From Bacteroidota bacterium (GTDB lineage Bacteria > Bacteroidota > Ignavibacteria > Palsa-1295), in the NCBI GenBank assembly GCA_030706745.1, contig JAUZNX010000017.1, positions 1 to 64,000 on the forward strand: a stretch of 64,000 nucleotides of DNA. The letters run 5' to 3'. The notes under the pieces are model-generated. The model searched no databases. It saw only the letters and a list, made by a program, of their open reading frames with translations, and was not told the origin of the DNA. Both the position numbers and the translations under genes were made by a program. The stretch's first letter is position 1. Every line of letters starts with the position of its first letter. Positions 34,839 through 44,402 of this stretch are shown piece by piece.

Positions 34839-35224
34839 ATGAAGAATCTACGTCGCTTTAAGCTAAGCTGGGGGGGGTAATTCTCGCCCTCGGTTGCATC
34901 TTGTTCTTTTCCACCACTAATCGCGCGAGACCGCTCGATGATAATGAGGTGGATATTAATAACTTCAGTTCGCACAACATCGACAATACGATTGTGCTCG
35001 GCGGTGGTGACTCGACAACCGTTACAGCTACAAACACTAGCGCCACAACGGTTGACATCGGAACATCTTCCTTTTCAGGTCTATTAGTACTGGGCAGCTA
35101 TGTGCTCGCCGGCCAAACCGATACACTTGTTCCGCCGTGGGGTGGTCATCTTATTGTCACTGTAAAATCACATTGCTCCGGGCAGGCTACTGTCGTTGTC
35201 ATGGGCGACGATGCATTACTCTAA
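34839..35224 (+). CDS. small exported protein with a frame-breaking G8 tract
   Basis: ATG 34839 opens MKNLRRFKLSWGG and then meets TAA at 34878 because of a run of eight G (34870-34877). With nine (or six) G the frame joins the long downstream frame and yields a proper signal/anchor segment VILALGCILFFSTTN followed by ~95 residues of Thr/Val/Asp-rich mature protein ending VVVMGDDALL. As sequenced, only the downstream frame (from an ATG at 34901) is open. The basic start plus hydrophobic core across the junction makes a coincidence unlikely. It may be phase-variable, a pseudogene or a sequencing error. It is flanked by two related HTH regulators. Confidence 0.6.
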
Positions 35225-35282
35225 GCTCTGAGCGTATTTATCGATCGTCGGCCATCCCCAAAGAGATGGCCGACGATTACTT

Positions 35283-35735
35283 CTACACCCATGGCTCGTT
35301 AGCCAGGTCGATCGTTTGGAACAGGACGCCAGGGAGGAGCCACCGGCCGGATGAGCGTCCATCCTGGGCGCTGGACCGGTGGCTCGCCGGGATCATCCGT
35401 TGACCTTGGATGCCCGATGTGTGTCCTGGCTTGGGCGATAGAGCATGAGCCGATCGCGGTTGAGGTGAGATTACGCGCTCGCTTCCGGGACCCCTACCAT
35501 TGGTCCCCGGTTGGGACGATGTATTCGGGCTGAGTTTCTTCCCAATCCTATAGCGACTATTCTCAATCGTCCTGAGGGAACAGCCACAGAGCTCCGCAAT
35601 TTCGCGGTCGCCAAGACCGCAGGCGACAAAAGTCATGATTCGCAACTCCACTTCGCTGAGCATAGGATACTCGCCCCGGAGTTCATTCAGACATTGGGTT
35701 TGCATAGGCGTCAGGTTCAGTTTTAGAATTTTCAT
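35283..35735 (-). CDS. short LuxR-type HTH protein
   Basis: From ATG 35735 (MKILKLNLTPMQTQC) the product is 150 residues. Residues ~25-70 are a LuxR HTH (LSEVELRIMTFVACGLGDRE, IAELCGCSLRTIENSRYRIG), close in form to the HTH of the TPR-LuxR protein at 32656 (both have RxIENxRYRIxKK). There is no receiver or sensor domain. The C-terminal ~75 residues are a Pro/Gly/Ser/Arg-rich low-complexity tail ending NEPWV, which may be a frameshift product or a real tail. An upstream in-frame start would add 21 residues. It is convergent with the G-tract gene. Confidence 0.7.
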   Translation of the reverse strand: MKILKLNLTPMQTQCLNELRGEYPMLSEVELRIMTFVACGLGDREIAELCGCSLRTIENSRYRIGKKLSPNTSSQPGTNGRGPGSERVISPQPRSAHALSPKPGHTSGIQGQRMIPASHRSSAQDGRSSGRWLLPGVLFQTIDLANEPWV

Positions 35736-36002
35736 GTAAGCATCGGGTCGCGCGGACAATCCATCACCGTGATTGATTGTCCACTGAGAACGATACAAAA
35801 ATGCATGGTTTGCCAGCTCATCCGTTACTCTATCACTACTCTATTTTTGTGTCCATGCGAAAGCCTCCTTCGTTTTCTACGGCGCATATAAATAGGCTTG
35901 GAAGGACTCAAAATCCACAAAAAAGCGTTGAAGCGCCGACCCCGTTTTAGATACCCGTATCAAGTACCGAGTCAAGAGCAACGAATAGATTCTCGCTGCT
36001 TT

Positions 36003-36030
36003 CCACTCGTTACTCATTACTCGTTACTGG
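36003..36030. repeat. heptamer tandem repeat, copy 4
   Basis: Units ccactcg, ttactca, ttactcg and ttactgg end 8 bp before the gyrA ATG, inside the region where a ribosome-binding site is expected. The same 7-bp period and T/C/A/G bias as the other copies is seen, with a shifted consensus. Confidence 0.65.
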
Positions 36031-36038
36031 CTTAGAGC

Positions 36039-38561
36039 ATGGCAACTATTACCGAAAAGATACTTCCGAGGCAGCTTGAGGATGAGATGCGAGACTCGTA
36101 CATCGATTATTCGATGTCGGTCATCGTCTCGCGCGCACTACCAGACGTGCGCGATGGACTCAAGCCGGTACATCGGCGGGTACTCTATGGCATGAACGAA
36201 CTGGGCCTGGCTCCGAACCGGCCCTATAAGAAAAGTGCGCGCGTCGTTGGTGAGGTGCTTGGTAAGTACCACCCGCACGGTGATACTGCGGTCTATGATA
36301 CGATCGTCCGCATGGCGCAGGATTTTTCAATGCGCTACCCGCTCGTGCAGGGGCAAGGTAATTTCGGCTCCGTCGATGGCGATTCGCCTGCCGCCATGCG
36401 TTATACCGAAGCGCGCATGACACCTCTGGCGATCGAAATGCTGCGCGATCTCGAAAAAGAGACGGTGGATTTCGGTCCGAACTTCGACGAGACGCTGCAG
36501 CAGCCTCTCGTCATGCCGGCCGGCATTCCGAATTTGCTCGTCAATGGCTCGACCGGCATTGCGGTCGGCATGGCGACGAACATTCCGCCTCACAATCTGA
36601 CAGAAGTCATCAACGCTTGCCTGGCCTACATCAAGAACCACGCGATCACCAGTGTGGAGCTGATGAAGATCATCTCTGCGCCTGACTTCCCCACCGGCGG
36701 AATTATCTATGGCTACGATGGCGTCCGCGATGCGTACACGACGGGTCGTGGCCGTGTCATCGTGCGCGCCCGCGCCACGATTGAAACGCAAAAGAACGAC
36801 CGCGAGCACATCGTCGTGACCGAGCTTCCCTATCAGGTCAACAAAGCAAACCTGATTGAGAAGATGGCCGAATTCGTGCGCGATAAGAAGCTTGAAGGTA
36901 TCTCCGACATTCGTGATGAGTCCGACAAAGATGGACTGCGGGTGGTGATCGAACTCAAGCGGGATGCCGTCGCCAAAGTTGTGCTAAATAATCTCTACAA
37001 GCACACGCAGATGCAGACGACGTTCGGCGTCATCATGCTCTCGCTGGTCAAGGGCGTGCCGCGCGTGCTGGAATTGCGTTCGATGATCAAGTATTACATC
37101 GAGCATCGCAACGATGTAGTTCTGCGGCGCACGAAATATGACCTGAGCGAAGCCGAGAAACGCGCGCATATCCTTGAAGGCTATATTATCGCGCTTGACA
37201 ATATCGACGCGGTAATCCAAACGATTAAGAAATCGAAGGATGTCGATACCGCGCAAAAGCGGCTCATGGCACAGTTCAAATTATCCGAGATCCAATCCAA
37301 GGCGATCCTCGAAATGCGCTTGCAGCGTCTGACGGGACTCGAGCGAGATAAGATTCAAGCCGAGTACCGCGACTTGATCCAGCTCATCGAGAAGCTCAAG
37401 GCGATCATTGCATCACCGGAGTTACAGATGAAGATCATTGGCGATGAACTCGCCGAGATCAAGAAGAAATACGGCGACGAACGTCGCACCGAGATCGTCT
37501 ACGATACCAAAGACTTCACGATCGAGGACATGATCGCGGAGGAAGATGTGGTCGTCACAATCTCCCATCAGGGCTTTATCAAGCGATTCCCGGTCTCCGG
37601 TTACCGGCGCCAGGGACGCGGTGGAAAGGGCATCACCGGAGCCGCCACGCGCGAGGACGACTTCCTCGAGCACATGTTTATCGCCTCGACACATCACTAT
37701 ATCATGTTCTTCACGGACCGCGGCCGGTGCTATTGGCTAAAGGTCCACGAAGTGCCGGAGGCTGGCCGTACATCGAAGGGCCGCTCGATCGCGAACCTGC
37801 TCGAGAAGCCACCGGAGGAGCGCATTACAGCCTTCATCAATGTCAAACAGTTCGATGAAGCGCACTTTGTCACGATGGTGACCGAGCATGGCACGATTAA
37901 GAAGACGGTGCTCTCGGCGTTTGGCAATATCCGACGCGCGGGTGTCCAAGCGATTACATTGGACACGAAGGACTCACTCAAGGATGTGCGTCTGACGAAC
38001 GGCCAGCAGGAAATCATCATCGGCACGCACGAAGGTATGGCTTGCCGCTTCAACGAAAAAGATGTCCGCGACATGGGCCGCACCGCCGCAGGTGTGCGTG
38101 GCGTCCGGCTCGACGAAGGCGATCATGTCATCGGAATGATCTCGCCAAGCCGCTCGGGAACGACCGTACTCGTGGTGAGTGAAGAAGGTTACGGCAAGCG
38201 GAGCGAAGTCAGTGACTATCGTCTCACACGCCGCGGCGGCAAGGGCGTCATCACGATGAAGGCGACGGAGAAGACCGGCAAACTCGTGGCCATCAAGGAA
38301 GTCGTGGACAACGACGACCTGATTTGCGTCACGAAGGACGGCCTTGTCATCCGACAGCATGTTGCCGAGATTCGCGTTATGGGTCGCAACACGCAGGGTG
38401 TGCGCGTCGTCCGCCTCAATGAAGGCGATCGTCTCGCGGCCGTAGCGAATGTCCCGGCGGATGAGGATAAGGAAATCGACGAAGCGCTGCCCGAAATCAC
38501 CAAAGGCAAGACGCCTCCCCTACCACCAGAGCCAGAGCAAGGGAGCATCTTCGAAGGATAA
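36039..38561 (+). CDS. gyrA: DNA gyrase subunit A
   Basis: The product has 840 residues: the breakage-reunion domain with catalytic Tyr122 ([11 protein letters not shown]), and a C-terminal beta-pinwheel with the GyrA box region ([10 protein letters not shown]) that wraps DNA, making it gyrase rather than topoisomerase IV. With GyrB it introduces negative supercoils. Numbering matches E. coli in the quinolone-resistance region ([17 protein letters not shown]): position 83 is Thr and 87 is Asp. The tail is acidic/Pro-rich ([13 protein letters not shown]). It is transcribed alone; a heptamer array lies immediately before its start and a terminator behind it. Confidence 0.97.
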   Translation: MATITEKILPRQLEDEMRDSYIDYSMSVIVSRALPDVRDGLKPVHRRVLYGMNELGLAPNRPYKKSARVVGEVLGKYHPHGDTAVYDTIVRMAQDFSMRYPLVQGQGNFGSVDGDSPAAMRYTEARMTPLAIEMLRDLEKETVDFGPNFDETLQQPLVMPAGIPNLLVNGSTGIAVGMATNIPPHNLTEVINACLAYIKNHAITSVELMKIISAPDFPTGGIIYGYDGVRDAYTTGRGRVIVRARATIETQKNDREHIVVTELPYQVNKANLIEKMAEFVRDKKLEGISDIRDESDKDGLRVVIELKRDAVAKVVLNNLYKHTQMQTTFGVIMLSLVKGVPRVLELRSMIKYYIEHRNDVVLRRTKYDLSEAEKRAHILEGYIIALDNIDAVIQTIKKSKDVDTAQKRLMAQFKLSEIQSKAILEMRLQRLTGLERDKIQAEYRDLIQLIEKLKAIIASPELQMKIIGDELAEIKKKYGDERRTEIVYDTKDFTIEDMIAEEDVVVTISHQGFIKRFPVSGYRRQGRGGKGITGAATREDDFLEHMFIASTHHYIMFFTDRGRCYWLKVHEVPEAGRTSKGRSIANLLEKPPEERITAFINVKQFDEAHFVTMVTEHGTIKKTVLSAFGNIRRAGVQAITLDTKDSLKDVRLTNGQQEIIIGTHEGMACRFNEKDVRDMGRTAAGVRGVRLDEGDHVIGMISPSRSGTTVLVVSEEGYGKRSEVSDYRLTRRGGKGVITMKATEKTGKLVAIKEVVDNDDLICVTKDGLVIRQHVAEIRVMGRNTQGVRVVRLNEGDRLAAVANVPADEDKEIDEALPEITKGKTPPLPPEPEQGSIFEG

Positions 38562-38586
38562 CATCCTGATTTATCGAAGCAAGAAT

Positions 38587-38610
38587 ATCCCCTTCATCGA
38601 AAGGGATTTT
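38587..38610 (+). terminator. probable terminator of gyrA
   Basis: The stem atccc/gggat continues with an internal mismatch and tt/aa, and is followed by TTTT. A second small hairpin (catccc/gggatg) follows at about 38617. It is moderate in strength and correctly placed 26 bp after the gyrA stop. Confidence 0.6.
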
Positions 38611-38638
38611 CTATTTCATCCCAACGGGATGACAAAAG

Positions 38639-39031
38639 CTATTCGGTAAGATTCCCAGCCGCCGCCCTGTGACCATGCACTACGATCGTCTGCAATCGCT
38701 GTTTGTCGCCGGTCTTGACTATCACTTCGTAGGTGCCAGCAGGCAAATCATTGGTATCCAGCGACGCTCGTCCTCCGACAAGGTCACAACGCGCATCGAC
38801 TCTCCTGCCAGCCTCATCGAAGATTGAGACACAAGTGTGCTTAGAAGAATCCGATGCATCAAGCAACGACTGCCGTGCCCTTGCCGCGGAATCAAGCCGA
38901 AAGCGATGATGTCGTGGTTTTGCGGTCTGGGAGCGTGAAGCATGCGGTCCCAATGCGCACAATGCAAGAATTGCTACAAGCAGAAATGATCGGACACGCA
39001 AAGCCCGATGTGACGAATGAGTTGTTGACAT
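38639..39031 (-). CDS. small exported protein ending in a T9SS-like domain
   Basis: The product has 130 residues from ATG 39031. The signal peptide is SFLLVAILALCALGPHA with cleavage near SRSQ. The mature part is short and basic (KPRHHRFRLDSAARARQ), then CVSIFDEAGRRVDARCDLVG and LDTNDLPAGTYEVIVKTGDK, which is the second half of a T9SS type A sorting domain. The usual YPNP box is missing. It is almost only a sorting-type module, so it may be an isolated CTD remnant or a small secreted peptide. The predicted frame extends upstream but the signal peptide fixes the start. Confidence 0.65.
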   Translation of the reverse strand: MSTTHSSHRALRVRSFLLVAILALCALGPHASRSQTAKPRHHRFRLDSAARARQSLLDASDSSKHTCVSIFDEAGRRVDARCDLVGGRASLDTNDLPAGTYEVIVKTGDKQRLQTIVVHGHRAAAGNLTE

Positions 39032-39190
39032 AGTGTTTCCGGTGACTGACGACCTGCAAACATACTCAAAACTTCTGGCCATTCCAAATATATTCTTAGC
39101 GCGTCCGAGCGCTTTCGCAGGGGATCCAAGAGGCACCATACGTTCGCCGGTGTATGTTTTAGGAGTGTATCTCACCTACAACTAACGGGA

Positions 39191-40012
39191 ATGACGGGTA
39201 CAGCAAGGTTCTCCACCCGGAACACACGCTCAAAGCTTGAGCGCGACGAAGCGCGTGTTTCCATCATACGTTCAAGCTGCGAAGCACTGATCTTTCTTTT
39301 TGCCTTCTCTTCGCTTGCGTTTGGGCAAGACGCGACTGAGATCGTTCGTCGAGCGGACCTTCGGATGCGAGGAGCATCCTCGGAAGCGACGATGACAATC
39401 CAGATCGTCCGTCCTGCATACAGCCGCGAAATGTCAATGAGGACCTGGTCGAAAGGCAATGATTTCGCGCTGATCCTCATCACAGCCCCCGCGAAAGAGA
39501 AAGGAACGGTATTCCTCAAGCGCAAGAAAGAAGTCTGGAATTGGCTGCCGAGCATCGAGCGGACAATCAAGCTTCCACCTTCAATGATGAGCCAATCCTG
39601 GATGGGGACTGACTTCACGAACGACGACCTTGTGCGCGAAGCGAGCATCGTGGAAGACTACGACCAACGACTGCTTGGAGAAGAATCCATCGGGTCCGAG
39701 GCATGCTACAAGATCGAACTCTTGCCAAAAAAATAAGCGGCGGTTGTGTGGGGCAAAGTATTTCTTTGGGTCGAGAAGACGAACGACTTAATGCTACGCG
39801 CAGAATATTATGATGAAGATGGCACACTCATCAATACGATGATCGGGTCGGACATAAAGATGCTCGGCGGCAGGCTCATCCCTGCCCGCATGGAGATGAT
39901 CCCGGCCGATAAGAAGGGGAATAAGACGGTGCTGATATACAGTAGTCTCGTTTTCGATCGGCCCATTGACGATTCATTTTTTGGAACGCAGAATATGCAG
40001 AGGGTCCGATGA
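39191..40012 (+). pseudogene. outer-membrane lipoprotein-sorting protein, interrupted by TAA
   Basis: The two halves (39191-39736 and 39737-40012) are in the same frame, separated only by TAA at 39734-39736. Joined, they give ~272 residues of a LolA-like lipoprotein-sorting protein: signal segment ALIFLFAFSSLAFGQ, MTIQIVRPAYSREMSM, GTVFLKRKKEVWNWLPSIER, then PKK-stop-AAVVWGKVFLWVEKT, DIKMLGGRLIPARMEMIPAD and DDSFFGTQNMQRVR. In the family this junction usually holds an acidic or Pro residue, so a single GAA-to-TAA change explains it. It could be a true nonsense mutation, a sequencing error or readthrough. It overlaps the permease gene by 4 bp. Confidence 0.7.
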
Positions 40013-41226
40013 TCGCCCGTTTGATCTGGCGGAACATTTGGCGGAATAAGCGCCGATCCCTCATTACGATGGCCTCGGTTCTCTTCGCTGTCGTGCTGGC
40101 CGTTACGATGAAGTCCTTGCAGGCGGGAGTATTCGGCCACTTGGTAAAGAATGTTGTCAGTTTTCACTCCGGATACCTCCAGGTACACAAGCGAGGCTAT
40201 TGGGATGAACAAACGCTTGACAACGGCCTTTCGATGGACTCGCTCATTGCACAAAAGATCATCGCGCAGCCCGGCGTTTCGAGTGCACTGCCTCGTATCG
40301 AGAGTTTTGTTCTCGCTTCGAGTGGCACTATCACGCAGGGTGCACTCTGCGTAGGCACGGAAGCCGCTGGCGAGGACAAACTCACCCGTCTTCGAAGTAA
40401 TGTCACAAGCGGGGTCTATCTCAGCGACTCGAGTCATTCCGCTCTCCTCTCCGAGGGTCTCGCACGGACACTCCAGCTAAAAGTCGGTGATACGCTCGTC
40501 CTGTTGGGACAGGGCTATCAAGGCGTGCAGGCTGCCGGGAAATTTCCCGTAGGCGGCATCGCCAAATTCGGCTCACCCGCTCTGAATGAATCGCTCGTCT
40601 TCCTGCCATTACGCCAGGCGCAAGAGTTCTTGACTGCCGAAGGAATCATTACTACGTTCGCGCTTGCCATCAACGAAACAAGGACTCCCGAGCAGATCCA
40701 ATCCTCACTTCAGAATTCCCTCGGGCAGACATTCGAGGTCATGACCTGGAAGGAGATGATGCCCGATATTGCCACGCACATCAAAGCGGACGGGACATTC
40801 TACAATATCATGATCGGAATCCTGTATTTCGTCATCTCTTTTGGCATCTTCGGGACTGTGCTCATGATGATAAACGAGCGCACCTACGAACTCGGAATGC
40901 TGCTTGCCATTGGCATGAAGCGCCGTCTGATTGCACTGATGCTGCTGGGAGAGACAGTCTGCACGTCGATCCTGGGTGCAATCGCCGGAGTCCTCGTCAG
41001 TTTTCCGGTGGTCCTCTATCTTCAGATTCATCCGATCCGGTTCACGGGTGAGACTGCGCGGGCGTATTCCGAATTTGGATTCGAGCCCGTGATCCCTGCC
41101 CTCCTCGAGGTCAATATCTTTATTACGCAGGCACTCATTGTTCTCAGCCTTTCGCTCGTACTTGGAGTCTATCCTGTTCTGTGCGCACATCGGCTGAATG
41201 TCACAACTTCTCTTCGGCGCGGATGA
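40009..41226 (+). CDS. ABC transporter permease (FtsX/LolC-E type), first
   Basis: The product has 405 residues. The architecture is of MacB/LolC/E permeases: one N-terminal helix (SLITMASVLFAVVLAVTMKS), a large periplasmic domain (~50-270) and three C-terminal helices (YFVISFGIFGTVLMMI; LGAIAGVLVSFPVVLYL; ALIVLSLSLVLGVYPVL) with the loop EIGMLLAIG-like RTYELGMLLAIGMKRR. It forms the inner-membrane part of a lipoprotein-release or efflux ABC system with the second permease and the ATPase. It is coupled by 4-bp overlaps to both neighbours. Confidence 0.92.
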   Translation: MIARLIWRNIWRNKRRSLITMASVLFAVVLAVTMKSLQAGVFGHLVKNVVSFHSGYLQVHKRGYWDEQTLDNGLSMDSLIAQKIIAQPGVSSALPRIESFVLASSGTITQGALCVGTEAAGEDKLTRLRSNVTSGVYLSDSSHSALLSEGLARTLQLKVGDTLVLLGQGYQGVQAAGKFPVGGIAKFGSPALNESLVFLPLRQAQEFLTAEGIITTFALAINETRTPEQIQSSLQNSLGQTFEVMTWKEMMPDIATHIKADGTFYNIMIGILYFVISFGIFGTVLMMINERTYELGMLLAIGMKRRLIALMLLGETVCTSILGAIAGVLVSFPVVLYLQIHPIRFTGETARAYSEFGFEPVIPALLEVNIFITQALIVLSLSLVLGVYPVLCAHRLNVTTSLRRG

Positions 41227-42437
41227 TGACGCTTACTATCGCATGGAGAAACGTGTGGCGCCGCAAAGGGCGCAGCATCGTGATCATCTGCTCTGTGATT
41301 GTCGGTCTCTGGGCCGGTCTGGCGGTGATGAGCTTCTATTTCGGCTTCGCCGAAGAGCGAGTCCGGAGCGCGATCGAGCTTGAAGTCTCCCACCTTCAAA
41401 TCCATCACCCGGAGTTCAAGCGGGACCGTGACGTACGATACACAATTCCGGCAGGCGACTCCATCGTGGCCGTATTGCGGGTGAATACCCAGGTTCAACA
41501 TGCCGCGGGCCGCCTCATCGCACGCGGCATGATTGCATCAGCTACCGGCAATTCTGGCGTCCAGATCAACGGTATTGCCGCCCTAGATGAAGATTCTCTT
41601 ACGCAGCTCCGTTCGAAAGTTATTGTCGGAAGTTACTTTCCGGGCACAAAAGGAAATGAGATGCTGATCGGTAAGAAGCTCTCGCAAAAGCTGAAGGTCC
41701 GGCTCGGTTCAAAACTCGTAATCACAACACAGGACAAAGACCGGAATATCGCCTCAAGTGCGTTTCGTGTCGCGGGCATTTTCCAAACTAAGAATACTCC
41801 CTTTGATGAGACGAACGTGTTCGCGCGGCGCGCGGACGTTGCCGCCATGCTCGGCGATAGCCTTGCTGTCACTGAGATCGCGGTACTCCTGCATTCACAA
41901 GATTCGGTCGAATCGTTTGTCCGCACGTTGAAATCACAATATCCAACTCTGCTCGTCGAAAGCTGGCGTACCGTTGCGCCTGAAATGGGCTTGATTATCT
42001 CGGTCATCGACCAAATGATGTATATCATCATGGCTGTCGTTCTGCTTGCGCTCGCATTTGGGATTGTCAATACAATGCTCATGGCCGTGCTCGAACGCAC
42101 GCGCGAAATCGGAATGCTGATCGCGCTCGGAATGAAGCGCAGGCAAGTATTTGCCATGATCGTCTGCGAGACATTCTTTCTGGTCCTGATCGGGACTCCA
42201 TTCGGGATGCTGATAGCCTGGGCCAGCATCTCGTATTTCGGCTCGCATGGCATTGATATCAGCGCCTTTCAGGAGACTCTCAAGAGTTTTGGATACAGCG
42301 AGATCGTCTACACAAAGCTCGCTTTTCGGCACTATTGGCAAGTGCTCATTCTGGTTATACTCACTGCCCTGCTATCGGCACTGCTTCCGGCACGACGCGC
42401 GCTCCGGCTTCAGCCGGCCGAAGCGATTAGAAGATAA
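41223..42437 (+). CDS. ABC transporter permease (FtsX/LolC-E type), second
   Basis: The product has 404 residues from the first of two adjacent ATGs (41223, overlapping the previous stop). It has one N-terminal helix (SIVIICSVIVGLWAGLAVMS), a periplasmic domain and C-terminal helices (YIIMAVVLLALAFGIVNTML; LVLIGTPFGMLIAWA; LILVILTALLSALLPA) with RTREIGMLIALGMKRRQV, the coupling loop to the ATPase. The end PARRALRLQPAEAIRR is typical of LolE/FtsX permeases. It pairs with the upstream permease as a heterodimer. Confidence 0.93.
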   Translation: MMTLTIAWRNVWRRKGRSIVIICSVIVGLWAGLAVMSFYFGFAEERVRSAIELEVSHLQIHHPEFKRDRDVRYTIPAGDSIVAVLRVNTQVQHAAGRLIARGMIASATGNSGVQINGIAALDEDSLTQLRSKVIVGSYFPGTKGNEMLIGKKLSQKLKVRLGSKLVITTQDKDRNIASSAFRVAGIFQTKNTPFDETNVFARRADVAAMLGDSLAVTEIAVLLHSQDSVESFVRTLKSQYPTLLVESWRTVAPEMGLIISVIDQMMYIIMAVVLLALAFGIVNTMLMAVLERTREIGMLIALGMKRRQVFAMIVCETFFLVLIGTPFGMLIAWASISYFGSHGIDISAFQETLKSFGYSEIVYTKLAFRHYWQVLILVILTALLSALLPARRALRLQPAEAIRR

Positions 42438-42441
42438 GAGC

Positions 42442-43128
42442 ATGGAAACCGTCATTGATTCTCACAACATCACCAAAATATACGAAGACACCGCCGTGCC
42501 GGTGCATGCGGTAACGGACGTGCATCTGCATCTCGAACTCGGAGAGTTCACGGCCTTGGTCGGCCCATCCGGATCCGGCAAATCCACTCTGCTGAATCTT
42601 ATCGGCGGTCTCGATCGCCCGACATCCGGATATGTCGAGATTGGCGGCGTGAATATCACGAAGCTCAAGGACAATGAACTCATCGCCTTCCGTCTTCACA
42701 ATATCGGCTTTGTGTTCCAGGCGTACAACCTCATCCCGGTACTGACGGCGAGTGAGAATATCGAGTTTATCATGCTGCTGCAAGGCCGGCCAAAAGAAGA
42801 GCGCGAACACCGTGTCCACGAACTGCTTCGGCAGGTTGGCATCGAAGAGAAGCACGATATGCGACCGTCGGATCTCTCCGGTGGACAACAGCAACGCGTT
42901 GCAGTCGCACGCGCCCTCGCCTCCAAGCCACGGTTTGTGCTTGCGGACGAACCAACGGCCAACCTTGACTCCGTCGCTGCGACAAACTTGCTCGACATCA
43001 TGGCAAAGCTCAATCGCGATGAGAACATGACGTTCATATTCTCCACGCATGATGCCCGCGTCATCGAGCGAGCGCGCCGAGTCATTACGCTTCAGGATGG
43101 ACGGGTGGTTTCGGATGAACAACGATAA
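42442..43128 (+). CDS. ABC transporter ATPase (LolD/MacB type)
   Basis: The product has 228 residues from ATG 42442. Walker A is GPSGSGKSTL, the Q-loop is in GFVFQAYNLIPVLTA, the signature is LSGGQQQRVAVARAL, Walker B is FVLADEPTANLD, and the switch His is in FSTHD. Size and motifs fit the LolD/MacB/FtsE class that powers lipoprotein release or export through FtsX-type permeases. It lies in the operon 4 bp after the second permease and overlaps the next gene by 14 bp. Confidence 0.95.
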   Translation: METVIDSHNITKIYEDTAVPVHAVTDVHLHLELGEFTALVGPSGSGKSTLLNLIGGLDRPTSGYVEIGGVNITKLKDNELIAFRLHNIGFVFQAYNLIPVLTASENIEFIMLLQGRPKEEREHRVHELLRQVGIEEKHDMRPSDLSGGQQQRVAVARALASKPRFVLADEPTANLDSVAATNLLDIMAKLNRDENMTFIFSTHDARVIERARRVITLQDGRVVSDEQR

Positions 43129-44311
43129 TGCCGTGCGACGGATCCTTGTCTTCTTGCTAACATGCTTTCTGCTTCCCAGTTGTATCTGGAAGACGGCAAG
43201 CGCGCAGGAGAATGCCACGACTCGGCAACCGACGATCGAGTTGCATGGCTATGTCAAATCCCTGAGCGCAATACAATTCCAGAGCACTCTGGACTCCGCC
43301 ATATCGAGTGCAATCATTCACAACCGCTTGACTTGCTCGCTGAATATCTCGAATGCACTTACTGGGCATCTCGAGGTTCGAAATAGAATATTCTATGGCG
43401 AGGATGTCAAACTAATGCCTGGATTCGGCAACGCGATTGCGGATGATCCTGGATATCTCAACCTATCTGTTTTATGGGTCGATGCGCGGGCAGTCGTAGT
43501 TAACTCTATTGCTGACCGAGCCTATGTCAAGTATGATGACGGCTCCTGGGACTTTCGACTTGGCCGGCAGCGGATCAACTGGGGAATCAACACGATATGG
43601 AATCCGAACGATCTCTTTAACGCCTATAACTTCCTCGATTTCGACTATGAGGAACGACCGGGTACTGATGCCATTCGGGCGCAATACTCGCTCGGCACGA
43701 ACGCAAGTGCGGAAGCGGATTTCGCGCCGTCACGAATTGCCAACAATGCCGTGGCCGCGGCCTTGATTCGCTGGAATGTCTCCGGCTATGATCTACAAGT
43801 CCTTGCGGGAATGTACCGGACCGACTTCGTTGCAGGCTTCGGATGGGCTGGTAGTATTGCAGAAGCGGGCTTCAAGGGCGAACTGAGTTACTTTCATCCA
43901 AGAAGCCAGTCACTTGACAGCACGGACGCCTTTGAAGCTTCGCTAACACTCGATCACACGCTTGGGCAATACTATCTGGTACTCTCTGGCCTCTATAATA
44001 GTCTGGCTTCAAATGCGCCTGAGGATTTCTCACTCTTATCATCGAGAGCACTATCGCCGAAGAACCTCATGCCTTTTCGATATACAGTGTATGCGAGCGG
44101 TTTGCATAGCTTTTCTCCGCTCGTCTCCGCGAGTGTTGCCCTCATCTATTCTCCGAGGTTCAATAGTACAATCTTCTTCCCGATGCTTACCTATTCTCTG
44201 GCACAGGATGTTGACGCCGATCTGGTTGCCGAATCGTATTTCAACGATGCCTCGGGAGCATTCCGTACAAGTGGAAATGCGTTGTTTCTTCGTATCCGAC
44301 TGAGTTTCTGA
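43115..44311 (+). CDS. outer-membrane porin-like protein of the ABC operon
   Basis: The product has 398 residues. The signal peptide is VFLLTCFLLPS..SAQ (start ATG 43115, overlapping the ATPase gene). The mature part is rich in aromatic-ended strands (YVKYDDGSWDFRLGRQRINWG, YDLQVLAGMYRTDFVAGFGW, YTVYASGLHSFSPL, ALFLRIRLSF), like the DUF1302-type barrels that accompany lipoprotein-sorting/FtsX operons. It ends in Phe, as expected for barrel insertion by Bam. It may be the outer-membrane acceptor or exit for the transported molecule. Confidence 0.85.
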   Translation: MNNDNAVRRILVFLLTCFLLPSCIWKTASAQENATTRQPTIELHGYVKSLSAIQFQSTLDSAISSAIIHNRLTCSLNISNALTGHLEVRNRIFYGEDVKLMPGFGNAIADDPGYLNLSVLWVDARAVVVNSIADRAYVKYDDGSWDFRLGRQRINWGINTIWNPNDLFNAYNFLDFDYEERPGTDAIRAQYSLGTNASAEADFAPSRIANNAVAAALIRWNVSGYDLQVLAGMYRTDFVAGFGWAGSIAEAGFKGELSYFHPRSQSLDSTDAFEASLTLDHTLGQYYLVLSGLYNSLASNAPEDFSLLSSRALSPKNLMPFRYTVYASGLHSFSPLVSASVALIYSPRFNSTIFFPMLTYSLAQDVDADLVAESYFNDASGAFRTSGNALFLRIRLSF

Positions 44312-44402
44312 GAACGTCCGAAGTGGCGAAGCCATACACTCTGACCGCCAAAGACTCACTCCCTTCGCTTAAGACAAATCCGGGTCGTATTTTTGTAGAG
44401 CA

